DNA from: Tsukamurella sp. TY48
GTDB taxonomy: Bacteria > Actinomycetota > Actinomycetes > Mycobacteriales > Mycobacteriaceae
Assembly (NCBI RefSeq): GCF_019656655.1
Contig: NZ_BPMV01000002.1
Location: forward strand, 496,001-560,000
Length of the DNA: 64,000 nucleotides
Direction of reading: 5' to 3'
Shown: positions 33,969 through 44,028 of the stretch, one piece after another
Layout: the number at the start of each line of letters is the position of its first letter
How positions within the stretch are numbered: the stretch's first letter is position 1
Translations under genes and position numbers: made by a program
Notes under the pieces: generated by a model
Databases searched by the model: none
The model's input: the letters and a program-made list of their open reading frames with translations, nothing else
What the model was told of the DNA's origin: nothing

Positions 33969-34832
33969 TCAGAGGGCGTCGAGACCGCCCGCGGCGCGCA
34001 GGATCTCGATGAACTCGTCGGCGATCCCGGGAGCCACCGCCACGGTGAGAGCGCCCTCCTCGCTGCGCGAGTCGGGTGCGGGGACGATCACGGTGGCACC
34101 GGCCTCGGCGGCGATCAGGGAGCCCGCGGCCCAGTCCCAGGGGCTCAGTCCGTGTTCGTAGTGGGCGTCGGCGCGGCCCGCGGCCACCATGCACAGATCC
34201 AGTGCCGCCGATCCGATCCGTCGCACGTCGCGGACCTGCGGGAGCAGCCGGGCGAGCACCTGTCCCTGCCGCTCGCGCCGCTCACGGGCGTAGCCGAAGC
34301 CGGTGGCGACGAGCGCGAGTGCGGGATCGGTGATCGGGTTCGCGCGCAGGACGCGCTGCGTCCCGTCGGCGAGGATCTCCCGGGCTCCCCCGCCGAGCGA
34401 CGCCGCGTAGACGGTGCCGTGCACCACGTCGGCGACGGCGCCTGCCACGGACACTCCGTCGACCTGCGCACCGAGCGAGACGGCGTAGGCCGGTATCCCG
34501 TACAGGAAGTTGACGGTGCCGTCGATCGGGTCCACGATCCACCGCACGGCGCCGGGCTCCCCCGCCGCGCCGCCGAACTCCTCGCCGAGCACCGCATCGT
34601 CGGGGCGCAGCTGCGTCAGCCGCTCCCGCACGAACCGCTCGGTCTCGGTGTCCACCACGGTGACCGGGTCGGTGGGCGTCGATTTGGTGCTGACCGCGTC
34701 CTCGGGACTGGCATCGAAAGCGTTGGCTCCGAATACTTCCGCGCGGCGCGCGGCGACCCGCTGGGCGGCCTCGCGGGCAACGGTGACGGCGATCTCGGAC
34801 AACTGCTGCCGGTCGTGTTCCACGTCCTCCAC
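33969..34832 (-). CDS. suhB: inositol monophosphatase family protein SuhB
   Basis: 287 residues from GTG 34832; other GTG codons at 34847 and 34823 are possible starts. Lithium-sensitive phosphatase motifs: DPVTVVDTETERFV, LGEEFGG (metal 1 Glu), WIVDPIDGTVNF (metal-binding DPIDGT) and LSPWDWAAGSLIAAEAG (catalytic WDxAAG). Dephosphorylates myo-inositol-1-phosphate or related sugar phosphates, relevant for phosphatidylinositol mannosides and mycothiol. Syntenic with Rv2701c. Confidence 0.9.
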   Translation of the reverse strand: MEDVEHDRQQLSEIAVTVAREAAQRVAARRAEVFGANAFDASPEDAVSTKSTPTDPVTVVDTETERFVRERLTQLRPDDAVLGEEFGGAAGEPGAVRWIVDPIDGTVNFLYGIPAYAVSLGAQVDGVSVAGAVADVVHGTVYAASLGGGAREILADGTQRVLRANPITDPALALVATGFGYARERRERQGQVLARLLPQVRDVRRIGSAALDLCMVAAGRADAHYEHGLSPWDWAAGSLIAAEAGATVIVPAPDSRSEEGALTVAVAPGIADEFIEILRAAGGLDAL

Positions 34833-34921
34833 CGAACCACAATCCACGGTAGTTTGACAGCGCGGGGGCGACCCCGGACTGGTATTCGACCCGGCGCGGG
34901 CCGGCACAGCGGGAGCAGAGC

Positions 34922-35665
34922 ATGACTGTCAATCACGGGTTCGGCGTCGACATCGGCGGCAGCGGGATCAAGGGCGGCGTCGTCGACCTCGACACCGGCG
35001 AACTGGTCGGTGAGCGCTTCAAGGTGCTCACCCCGCAACCCTCGACTCCGGAGGCGTGCGCGGAGGCCGTGCAGCAGGTGATCGACAACTTCGAGTGGAA
35101 GGGCCCCGTCGGCGTCACGGTGCCCGCGGTGGTCACGGGCGGCGTGGTGCGGTCCGCCGCGAACATCGATGCGGGCTGGATCGGGACCGATGCCGATGCG
35201 CTGTTCACGGCGAAGCTGGGCCTCGATGTGACGGTGCTCAACGACGCCGACGCGGCCGGTCTGGCCGAGGATCGCTACGGCGCAGGGCGCGATGTGGAGG
35301 GCGTGGTGCTGCTCCTCACCCTGGGCACCGGGATCGGTTCGGCTCTGCTGCACAAGGGGACGCTGGTGCCGAACACGGAGTTCGGGCACCTGGAGGTGGA
35401 CGGCAAGGAGGCCGAGCACCGCGCTGCGAGCTCCGTGAAGGACGCCAAGGGCTGGTCGTACGAGAAGTGGGCCGAGCAGGTCTCGCGGGTCTTCCGGGAG
35501 TACGAGAAATTGCTGTGGCCCGATCTGATCGTGGTCGGTGGCGGGATCAGCCGGAAGGCCGAGAAGTGGATCCCGATGCTCGATGTGGCATCGCCGGTGG
35601 TGCCCGCCGCGCTGCTGAACACCGCGGGCATCGTCGGTGCGGCGATGGCGGCGCAACCGTCGTAG
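34922..35665 (+). CDS. ppgK: polyphosphate glucokinase PpgK
   Basis: 247 residues. ROK-family kinase: VDIGGSGIKGGVVDLDTG phosphate loop, LNDADAAGLAEDRYGAG, TLGTGIGSALL, and NTEFGHLEVDGKEAEHRA, the ExGH-type motif where metal-binding cysteines of other ROK kinases are absent, as in PpgK. Phosphorylates glucose using polyphosphate or ATP. The pair suhB/ppgK just upstream of sigA is the standard actinobacterial arrangement. Confidence 0.94.
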   Translation: MTVNHGFGVDIGGSGIKGGVVDLDTGELVGERFKVLTPQPSTPEACAEAVQQVIDNFEWKGPVGVTVPAVVTGGVVRSAANIDAGWIGTDADALFTAKLGLDVTVLNDADAAGLAEDRYGAGRDVEGVVLLLTLGTGIGSALLHKGTLVPNTEFGHLEVDGKEAEHRAASSVKDAKGWSYEKWAEQVSRVFREYEKLLWPDLIVVGGGISRKAEKWIPMLDVASPVVPAALLNTAGIVGAAMAAQPS

Positions 35666-35734
35666 CGCGCGCCCGGTTTGCGGCGATTTCGGGCCGTGAG
35701 GCGCAGGTGATCGCGGGCGTCTCCACTGAATCGT

Positions 35735-35740
35735 TACAAT
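35735..35740 (+). promoter_or_regulatory. candidate -10 of the sigA promoter
   Basis: TACAAT is the best -10 in the 230-base leader between ppgK and sigA; no convincing -35 stands 16-18 bases upstream. The remaining leader contains only a weak CCGG hairpin and no ORF that I would support. Confidence 0.25.
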
Positions 35741-35895
35741 GGAGCTCCCGGCATCGACACGCCGGACCACAAGCCGGACCTCGTCGCTCCCCGGACGCCT
35801 CAGCCGCCACCTCGCCCGCACCGTCGGGAACGGCGGTTTCGCTGCGCCCGATGAGCGTTCACCGGTGGACGAACGGACAGCAGGAAAGGGCGTAA

Positions 35896-37350
<1,455 letters not shown>

Positions 37351-37365
37351 CTCTTCGGAAGAACG

Positions 37366-37401
37366 AACGCTCCCCTCCGCCGCGCGGAGGGGAGCGTTTT
37401 T
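37366..37401 (+). terminator. intrinsic terminator of sigA
   Basis: AACGCTCCCCTCCG/CGGAGGGGAGCGTT, a 14-bp perfect stem with a five-base loop and TTTTTC, 15 bases after the sigA stop. Confidence 0.95.
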
Positions 37402-37440
37402 CGTTGGCGGGTGCGGCGTACCGCGCGTACGGTCGCCCCG

Positions 37441-37893
37441 GTGTACATCCGCCCGCAGATCACCGCGCCGTCGTTCGTCGACGATGCCGGTGTGCCGATC
37501 CCCTACGGCGACCGGTGGAACTTCGACGACGGGCCGCCGCCAGAGAGCTACTCGCGCGAGAGCAACCTCGGCCGCTTCGCCCCGTTGCACACGATCGCGA
37601 ACGCGCTGATCGACCACCTGGTGCGGACCTACGATGTGACCGTCACCGATCTCGGCCCCGGGAGTGACTACCGCAACGCGACGGTCCGGCACGTGGCGAT
37701 CGGCCCGGTGGTGGGCGACCGGGTCGTGGTCCTGCTCACTGATTACCCCTCGGCCGGTGCCCGGTTCGGCCCCGACCACGAGGTGCACTACCCGCGCTGT
37801 TCGTGCGATGCCTGCGATGAGACCTGGGAGTACGGCGCGGAGATGCTCGAGTTCGAGATTCTTCGCGTCGCCGCGCACTGGCCGCGACGGTAG
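37441..37893 (+). CDS. DUF6226-like protein
   Basis: 150 residues from GTG 37441. Tyr/Asp/Pro-rich N-terminus, then ESYSRESNLGRFAPLHTIANALIDHL, which I associate with DUF6226, and a C-terminal beta-rich domain with CSCDACDETWEYGAEMLEFEI. The Cys-x-Cys-x2-Cys cluster may bind metal. No known function; cytosolic. It ends three bases before the stop of the convergent membrane protein. Confidence 0.65.
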   Translation: MYIRPQITAPSFVDDAGVPIPYGDRWNFDDGPPPESYSRESNLGRFAPLHTIANALIDHLVRTYDVTVTDLGPGSDYRNATVRHVAIGPVVGDRVVVLLTDYPSAGARFGPDHEVHYPRCSCDACDETWEYGAEMLEFEILRVAAHWPRR

Positions 37894-37896
37894 CGC

Positions 37897-38454
37897 TCAG
37901 CGGTTGGCGGGTTCGCTGCGGCCGGACACCCAGAGCGGCCCGGTGAGCAGCCAGATCACGGTGACCACGCCGAGCCCGCCGAAGACGCTGAAGAGTTGCT
38001 CGCGCTGGGTGTCGTCGGCCACGGTCACGCTGAGCAGTCCGGTGACGGCGGCGGCGATGGCCACGGCTCCGAGCCAGCGGTAGAAGTCGGACCACTCCTT
38101 GCGGGTGCGCTCGGGTCCGTACTTGGGCACCTTGTACGGTTCGGGGCCGCCGGCGAAGCGGTGCGCGAACTTCGCATCGGCCCAGGCGATCATCCGGTGC
38201 CCGAACATGATGGTGCAGCCCAGGTAGATTCCGGCGAGCCGGTGCCCCAGGCCCACCTCGCCCCCGCGGTAGAGGTCGATGGCGACGGCGATGATGAGGA
38301 CCACGTCGAGCACCGGGACCAGCGCGAGCACGATGCCGCCGGCCTTCTTCGCCCGGGCGATGTAGCGCAGCGCGAGGCCGCCGAGTACGAGCACCCAGAA
38401 GCCGATCTCGCACGCGGCGATCGTCCAGAGGACGGGATTGTTCAACTCGCTCAT
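37897..38454 (-). CDS. integral membrane protein, function unknown
   Basis: 185 residues from ATG 38454 (MSELNNPVLWTIAACEIGFW). Five hydrophobic segments: about 10-30, 40-58, 72-90, 125-143 and 153-172, with a basic cytosolic loop PYKVPKYGPERTRKEWSDFYRW. I do not recognise the family. Divergent from the histidine kinase gene by 107 bases. Confidence 0.7.
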   Translation of the reverse strand: MSELNNPVLWTIAACEIGFWVLVLGGLALRYIARAKKAGGIVLALVPVLDVVLIIAVAIDLYRGGEVGLGHRLAGIYLGCTIMFGHRMIAWADAKFAHRFAGGPEPYKVPKYGPERTRKEWSDFYRWLGAVAIAAAVTGLLSVTVADDTQREQLFSVFGGLGVVTVIWLLTGPLWVSGRSEPANR

Positions 38455-38561
38455 GATTCCAGGGTGACGCATCGGGGCGCCGATGTCGTCCACCTATGGA
38501 GGATTCGTGCATCCGTCGTTCGGGGGACCCCGCGGAGCGGCACATGTGCTGCAATGAAGGC

Positions 38562-39683
38562 ATGGCCGCCGACAGGATCCCGCGGACGTCGGAGTTCGCC
38601 GGCGTCTCGGCCCTCGGTGTGCTGGTGGTCGGGGTCCTGCTGTGGATCGCGGGCGGCTGGTCGCTGAACTCGGCCAACGAGGACATGTACCCGTGGCAGG
38701 TGAAGTTCGGGCTGCTCTGCGCCGCGTTCGCCATCCAGGTGCTGGCCCGCGATCGCCCCGCACTCGGCTTCGGTCTGATGCTCGCGCTGATCGCGTGGGA
38801 CCTGCCCTTCGGACCGTCGGTCGCGCTGTGGATCGCCTTCTCCGATGTCATCTACCTGGCCACCGCGCTGGGCAGCCGGCGGCTGGCCGATGTGGTGGCC
38901 TGGGTGTCGCTGCTGCTCACGGTGGTGGCGGCCGTCGTCGCCACGGTGCATGGGGGCGTCAAGGGCGGGGTGTACGCCACCCTGGTGATGCTGGCCGTCA
39001 CGTGGTCGCCGATCGGCTACGCCCGGGCCGTCCGCGCTTATCGCAGGCTCGCCCATCTCGAACGCGCCGAGAGCGAATCCCGGCGCGCCGCGGCGCTCGC
39101 CGAGGAACGCCGGAGGCTGGCCCGCGAGCTGCACGACACGGTGGCCGGTCACCTGTCGGCGGTCGCGATCCTGGCCGATGCGGCGCAGCGCTCCCCCGGT
39201 GATGCCGCTGTGCTGCAGACGATCCGGGCGGGGAGCCTGGCCGCGCTCGAGGAGATGCGGTCCACGATCAACCTGCTCACCTCGCCCGACGATGCGGCAG
39301 TGCGCACCACCCTCGCCTCGCTCGATCCGCTGATCGACATCGCCGAGGCCGCCGGCGGCACGGTGACGCTGCGCGGGCCGGGCGATGCGGAATTGCCGAT
39401 CGCGGTGGAGGCCACCACCACCCGTATTCTGGGCGAGGTCATCGCCAACGCCACCAAGCACGCGCCGGGCGCCCCGCTCGACATTACCCTGACCATCGAC
39501 GGAGCCGAACTCATCGTGACCGCCAGTAATCCCCTGCCCGCCGGTGTGGCCACCGGTGCCGGGAACGGCCTGCAGAACATGGCCTTCCGCGCCGAGTCGA
39601 TCGGCGGTGTGGCCTCGGCCGGTCCGCAGGGACGGGATTGGGTGGTGCGGGCGCGGATTCCGATGCGGGTGTCGGCGCCGTGA
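38562..39683 (+). CDS. NarL-family sensor histidine kinase
   Basis: 373 residues from ATG 38562. About five N-terminal membrane segments with very short loops, so the signal is probably sensed in or near the membrane. The phosphoacceptor is in ARELHDTVAGHLSAVAI (HisKA_3 type), and the ATPase domain shows EVIANATKHAPGAPLDIT (N box) and GAGNGLQNMAFRAESIGG (G box). Stop overlaps the response-regulator start (GTGA). Signal unknown. Confidence 0.9.
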   Translation: MAADRIPRTSEFAGVSALGVLVVGVLLWIAGGWSLNSANEDMYPWQVKFGLLCAAFAIQVLARDRPALGFGLMLALIAWDLPFGPSVALWIAFSDVIYLATALGSRRLADVVAWVSLLLTVVAAVVATVHGGVKGGVYATLVMLAVTWSPIGYARAVRAYRRLAHLERAESESRRAAALAEERRRLARELHDTVAGHLSAVAILADAAQRSPGDAAVLQTIRAGSLAALEEMRSTINLLTSPDDAAVRTTLASLDPLIDIAEAAGGTVTLRGPGDAELPIAVEATTTRILGEVIANATKHAPGAPLDITLTIDGAELIVTASNPLPAGVATGAGNGLQNMAFRAESIGGVASAGPQGRDWVVRARIPMRVSAP

Positions 39684-40321
39684 CGGTCACCGTGGTCCTG
39701 GCCGACGATCACGCCGCCATCCGGGCCGGCCTGCGGCTGCTGCTCGAATCCTCCGGAGAGGTCCAGGTGATCGGTGAGGCTGCCGACGGTGCCGCCGCCC
39801 TGCGGCAGGCGAAGGCGCTGCGCCCGGACGTGGTGATCATGGACGTGCGGATGCCGCGGGTCGACGGGATCGCCGCGACCGCGCAGGTGGTGGCGGAAAC
39901 GGATTCGGCGGTCCTCGTTCTCACGACCTTCGACCTCGACGATTACGTGCTGGGTGCACTCGCTGCGGGCGCGAGCGGATTCCTGCTCAAGTCCGCGGGC
40001 GGCGACGAACTGATCCGTGGGGTGCAGGCGGTGGCCGAGGGCGACGCGGTCCTGGACCCGAAGGTCACGCGCACCGTGATCACGTCGCTGCCGTCGGCGT
40101 CCGCCCCGGCGCAGACCGACCTGTCGGTGCTCACCGATCGCGAGCGCGATGTGCTCGCCGGCCTCGGCGCGGGACTGTCGAATCATCAGATCGCGCGACG
40201 CCTGGAGATCGGCGAGGCGACGGTGAAGACCCATGTCTCGCGGGTGCTCATGAAGCTCGGTGTGCAGTCGCGGGTGCAGGCGGCCGTGATCGCCTCGCAG
40301 GCGGGCCTCGACGCGCTCTGA
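39680..40321 (+). CDS. LuxR/NarL-type response regulator
   Basis: 213 residues from GTG 39680. Receiver domain with acidic pair Asp9-Asp10, phosphoacceptor Asp55 (VVIMDVRMPR), Thr82/83 and Lys104 (GFLLKSAGG). The C-terminal LuxR helix-turn-helix is LTDRERDVLAGLGAGLSNHQ ... TVKTHVSRVLMKLGVQSR. Translationally coupled to the kinase. Targets unknown; the downstream DUF6069 gene is a candidate. Confidence 0.93.
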   Translation: MTVTVVLADDHAAIRAGLRLLLESSGEVQVIGEAADGAAALRQAKALRPDVVIMDVRMPRVDGIAATAQVVAETDSAVLVLTTFDLDDYVLGALAAGASGFLLKSAGGDELIRGVQAVAEGDAVLDPKVTRTVITSLPSASAPAQTDLSVLTDRERDVLAGLGAGLSNHQIARRLEIGEATVKTHVSRVLMKLGVQSRVQAAVIASQAGLDAL

Positions 40322-40330
40322 GCGCGCCCC

Positions 40331-40361
40331 TTGACCTCAACAATGGTTACGGTTGTGCAAT
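40331..40361 (+). promoter_or_regulatory. MerR-type promoter with 19-base spacer
   Basis: TTGACC (40331-40336) and TGCAAT (40356-40361) are 19 bases apart, a spacing that normally needs DNA distortion by a MerR-family activator. Between them lies an imperfect dyad ACCTCAAC-aatg-GTTACGGT (40334-40353, 6 of 8 positions symmetric). No merR gene is in the window. Confidence 0.5.
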
Positions 40362-40398
40362 GGAGTCGTTCCAGAAATTCGACTCCGAGGAGCCCCTC

Positions 40399-40833
40399 AT
40401 GACCGTTCACTCCCCCACGACGTCCGCCGCGCCCACTATTCGACTCACCCGCACGACGGTCGTCGTCGGCGCGGTCGCGGCATCCCTCCTCGCCAATCTG
40501 GTGCTGTGGCTCGTCGGTCTCGCCGCCGGTGGCGACTTCACCATGACCGACCCCGAAGGTGTGCGCGCCTCGGTCGCACCGGGCGGCGTGATCCTGATGA
40601 CGGTGGCGCCCCTCGCCGTCGGCATGACCGCCGCCGTTCTGTTGTCCCTGCTGTGGGCACCAGTCCTGCGGGTGGCCGAGGTGATCGGCGCCGCCGCGGC
40701 GCTCGGCACCATCGCCGGGACGCTGTCCGCCGATTTCGACGGTCCGTCCACAGTCACCCTCTCGCTGATGCACGTGGTGATCGCGGTGGTCCTGGTTGCC
40801 GCACTGGAGGGCCTGTACCGCCGCATCCGTTGA
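40399..40833 (+). CDS. DUF6069-like membrane protein
   Basis: 144 residues from ATG 40399, chosen because GAGGAG stands 6 bases upstream; an ATG at 40360 is in frame. Four membrane segments (TVVVGAVAASLLANLVLWLV, ILMTVAPLAVGMTAAVLLSL, VIGAAAALGTIAG, LMHVVIAVVLVAAL), a topology and pattern found in DUF6069 proteins. Function unknown. Expression probably controlled by the MerR-type promoter. Confidence 0.7.
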   Translation: MTVHSPTTSAAPTIRLTRTTVVVGAVAASLLANLVLWLVGLAAGGDFTMTDPEGVRASVAPGGVILMTVAPLAVGMTAAVLLSLLWAPVLRVAEVIGAAAALGTIAGTLSADFDGPSTVTLSLMHVVIAVVLVAALEGLYRRIR

Positions 40834-40841
40834 CGGTGCGC

Positions 40842-40880
40842 GGATCCGCGCCCTCGCTCAGCGGGCGAGGGTGCGGATCC
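40842..40880. terminator. 16-bp hairpin between convergent genes, reaching into the carboxylase 3' end
   Basis: GGATCCGCGCCCTCGC (40842-40857) pairs with GCGAGGGTGCGGATCC (40865-40880) over 16 positions with one G-T wobble and a seven-base loop. There is no T-tract, but the stem sits exactly between the DUF6069 stop and the carboxylase stop; its right arm codes for the last residues of the carboxylase. Confidence 0.65.
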
Positions 40881-43800
40881 ATGCCCGGGTGTCGGCGGGG
40901 TCGATCACGTCGTCGAGTTCGAAGGTGGTGGCGGCGTGCAGGGCCCGCCCGCGCTGGTACGCCAGGGACAGCAGCTGATCGAACAGCTCGGCGCGCGCGG
41001 CCTCGTCGGGCGCGGCGGCGAGCTCCTTACTGAATCCCAGCCGCACTGCGCCCTCGAGTCCCATCCCGCCGATCTCGCCGGTGGGCCACGCCACCGTGAA
41101 CTGGGGCGCGTGGAAGGACCCACCGGTCATCGCCATCGCGCCGAGGCCGTAGCCCTTGCGCAGCACGACGGCCCCGACGGGCACGGTGAGCCGCGCGCCC
41201 ACCACGAACAACCGGGAGAACCGCCGGACCGTGGCCTGCTCCTCCGCCTCGGGCCCCACCATGAAACCGGGTGTATCGCACAGCGATACCACTGGTAGGC
41301 CATGCGCCTGCGCCAACTCCAGGAAGTCGGCCAGTTTGTCGGCGGCCTCGGCGTCGATCGCGCCGCCGAGATGCCGGGTGCTGTTGGCGATGAGCGCGAT
41401 GGGGTTCCCCTCCACCCGCACCAGCGCCGTGACCACACCGACCCCGTAGTCGCGGCGCAGCTCGGTGATCGAGCCCTCGTCCACCACCGCCGCGATCGCC
41501 TCGCGCACGTCGTAGGCGCGAAGCCGGTTCTCGGGCACGGCGTGCCGAGCGCGGCGCGGGTCGGGGGCGGTCCAGTCGTCGGCGGGCCCGGAGAAGTAGC
41601 CGAGGCACCGCCGGGCCACCGCGACGGCGTGTTGTTCGTCGTCAGCGGCCACGTGGACCACCCCGGTGCGCCGCTGCACGTCGATCGGACCGATGGCCTC
41701 GGGCGGGAAGTCACCGAGCCCGCCGCCCGAGATCATCGCCGGCCCGCCCATGCCGATGTTGGCGTCCGGCGTCGCGATCAGCACATCGCAGATCCCCGCG
41801 AGCGCGGCATTGCCCGCGAAGCACCGGCCGGAGACGATGCCGATCAACGGCACCTCGCCGCGGAGCGCGCCCATGGAGCGGAAGGTGGGAACGTCGAGTC
41901 CGGCGACGATGTCGAAGTCGGTGTCGCCGGGGCGCCCTCCGCCGCCCTCCGCGAACAGGATCACGGGCACCCTTCGGCGCCGCGCGATCTCGAGGAGGCG
42001 ATCGGTCTTCGCGTGGTTACGCCAGCCCTGCGTCCCCGCCATCACCGTGTAGTCGTAGGAGATCACCATCGTCTCCCGCCCGCCGACGGTGGCCAGCCCG
42101 CCGACCAATCCGTCCGCCGGACCGGTGGCGATCAGGTCCTCTTCGGACCTGCGGGCGCGCTGCGCGGGCAGGACCAGTGCGCCGTACTCGGTGAAGGAGC
42201 CCTCGTCCACGAGGTCGGCGATGTTCTCCCGGGCCGTCCGCCGGCCGATCCGGTGCCGCTTGGCGACTGCCCCGGGGCGGCCGGCGTCCCGCGTGACGGT
42301 GTGCCGTTCCGCGACCTCGCCCAGATCGGCTCGAGGGCGATCGAGATCTTCGGCCGCGCTGCCGGATCCGCCGCGGGTGTCCACGCCGGCGGCGGTGTAG
42401 GTGAGCAGCGGCGTACCCGCGGCCACCGTCTGGCCGGGGCGCACCAGCACCTCGTCGACGACGACCGGTCTGTCGAGGGCCTGCTCGTGCTCCATCTTCA
42501 TGGCCTCCAGCACGACCAGTGGCGTACCGGGCTCCGCCGTCCGACCGGGTTCGGGCACGGCCACGACGGTGCCGGTCAGCGTGGCGGTCAGCACGTCGCC
42601 GCCGAGCGCATCGTTTCCGGCCGGCGTGGGCGCGGGCGACGGGGCCTCGGGCACGAGGTCGCCGAGGCGGCGCCCGAGGTAGCCGGTGTCCACCGGACCC
42701 GATCGGAACTCGGGATCGGTGAGGACGGCGCGCAGCAGAGCGATGTTGGTGCCGGGGCCGTCGATCACGAACTCCCCCAGCGCCGCTTCGGCCTTCGCGA
42801 GGGCGCGGGCGGTGGTGGCGGCGCGGACGATGACTTTCGCGAGCAGGGAATCGTACCGCGCCGAGATCGCGAGCCCGGGGCGGCCGTAGCCGTCGACCCG
42901 GACGCCCGGGCCGGTCGGCGGGGTGTATCCGTCGAGGACGCCCGCGGTGGGGAGCACGGTGCCGTCGGCGAGCGGGGTCTCCAGGTTCACCCGGACCTGG
43001 ACCGCGGCGCCCGTGGCGGCGGCGGGCGTCCCGGTCAGCGCACCGTCGCTGCACCGCACGCCGTCGGGCAGCCCGAGCGCATCGAGCGGCGCGCCCTCGG
43101 CGAGCTGGAGCTGGACGGCCACCAGATCGATGCCGGTCACCTCCTCGGTCACGGTGTGCTCCACCTGGATCCGCGGGTTCACCTCCAGGAACAGCGCGCC
43201 GTGGTCGTCCACCAGGAATTCGACGGTGGCCAGTCCGCGGTATCCGACGGCGGCGCACAGGCGGGCCGCCGCCGCGTGGATCTCGGCGCGCCGGTCCTGC
43301 GTGAGAGCGGGTGCCGGAGCCAACTCGATGAGTTTCTGGTTGCGGCGCTGCACACTGCAGTCGCGGTCGCCCACGGCGATGGCTGCGGTGCCGTCCCCCA
43401 CCACCTGAACCTCGATGTGCCGGGCGCCCGTGCGGAGTTCCTCGGCGAACACCCGACCGTCGCCGAAGCCGAGTTCGGCCTCGGACACGCAGGCGCGATA
43501 GGCGGCGGCGAGGTCGCCGCCCGCGGGAACCGCGCGCATGCCCCGTCCGCCACCGCCGGCCAGTGCCTTGATCATCACGCCACCGGGGTGGGCGGCGGCG
43601 AAGGCCCGGACCGTCTCCAGGTCGGCGCCTCCCGTGGTGGCTCCGGGCACCGGGACTCCGGCGTCGACGGCGGCCTCGCGTGCGGCGGCCTTGTCGCCGA
43701 AGGTCCGCAAGACCGCCGGTTCCGGGCCGACGAAGACCAGTCCGGCGGCGGCGCAGGCGGCGGCGAAGTCGGCGTTCTCGGCGAGGAACCCGTAGCCGGG

Positions 43801-44028
43801 GTGCACGGTGTCGGCGCCGGATTCCGCTGCGGCGGCGAGGACCGCCGCCTGGTCCAGGTAGGCCGAGGGGCCGTTGCCGGCGAGCGCGACGGCGGTGTCG
43901 GCCGCCGCGACGTGCGGGGTGTCGGCGTCGTCCGCGGCGTACACGGCGACGGTCGGTATCCCCAGTTCGCGCGCGGTACGGATGATGCGCAGCGCGATCT
44001 CGCCGCGGTTGGCGATGAGCAGTTTCAC
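40858..44028 (-). CDS. single-chain acyl-CoA carboxylase (biotin carboxylase - BCCP - carboxyltransferase)
   Basis: 1056 residues from GTG 44028, overlapping the ligase stop (GTGA). Domain order: biotin carboxylase 1-450 (MKLLIANRGEIALRIIRTAR, ATP-grasp GGGGRGM, EVNPRIQVEHTVTEE), biotin carrier domain about 475-545 with biotin-accepting Lys511 in LEAMKMEH, then carboxyltransferase from about 600 (MVISYDYTVMAGTQGWRN, FAEGGGGRPGD, DTPGFMVGPEAEEQ, LRKGYGLGAMAMTGG). This arrangement matches the single-chain long-chain acyl-CoA carboxylases described from Mycobacterium avium and other bacteria. The acyl-CoA substrate is not evident. The continuation of the frame upstream of 44028 is a shadow of the ligase. 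Confidence 0.92.
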   Translation of the reverse strand: MKLLIANRGEIALRIIRTARELGIPTVAVYAADDADTPHVAAADTAVALAGNGPSAYLDQAAVLAAAAESGADTVHPGYGFLAENADFAAACAAAGLVFVGPEPAVLRTFGDKAAAREAAVDAGVPVPGATTGGADLETVRAFAAAHPGGVMIKALAGGGGRGMRAVPAGGDLAAAYRACVSEAELGFGDGRVFAEELRTGARHIEVQVVGDGTAAIAVGDRDCSVQRRNQKLIELAPAPALTQDRRAEIHAAAARLCAAVGYRGLATVEFLVDDHGALFLEVNPRIQVEHTVTEEVTGIDLVAVQLQLAEGAPLDALGLPDGVRCSDGALTGTPAAATGAAVQVRVNLETPLADGTVLPTAGVLDGYTPPTGPGVRVDGYGRPGLAISARYDSLLAKVIVRAATTARALAKAEAALGEFVIDGPGTNIALLRAVLTDPEFRSGPVDTGYLGRRLGDLVPEAPSPAPTPAGNDALGGDVLTATLTGTVVAVPEPGRTAEPGTPLVVLEAMKMEHEQALDRPVVVDEVLVRPGQTVAAGTPLLTYTAAGVDTRGGSGSAAEDLDRPRADLGEVAERHTVTRDAGRPGAVAKRHRIGRRTARENIADLVDEGSFTEYGALVLPAQRARRSEEDLIATGPADGLVGGLATVGGRETMVISYDYTVMAGTQGWRNHAKTDRLLEIARRRRVPVILFAEGGGGRPGDTDFDIVAGLDVPTFRSMGALRGEVPLIGIVSGRCFAGNAALAGICDVLIATPDANIGMGGPAMISGGGLGDFPPEAIGPIDVQRRTGVVHVAADDEQHAVAVARRCLGYFSGPADDWTAPDPRRARHAVPENRLRAYDVREAIAAVVDEGSITELRRDYGVGVVTALVRVEGNPIALIANSTRHLGGAIDAEAADKLADFLELAQAHGLPVVSLCDTPGFMVGPEAEEQATVRRFSRLFVVGARLTVPVGAVVLRKGYGLGAMAMTGGSFHAPQFTVAWPTGEIGGMGLEGAVRLGFSKELAAAPDEAARAELFDQLLSLAYQRGRALHAATTFELDDVIDPADTRAWIRTLAR

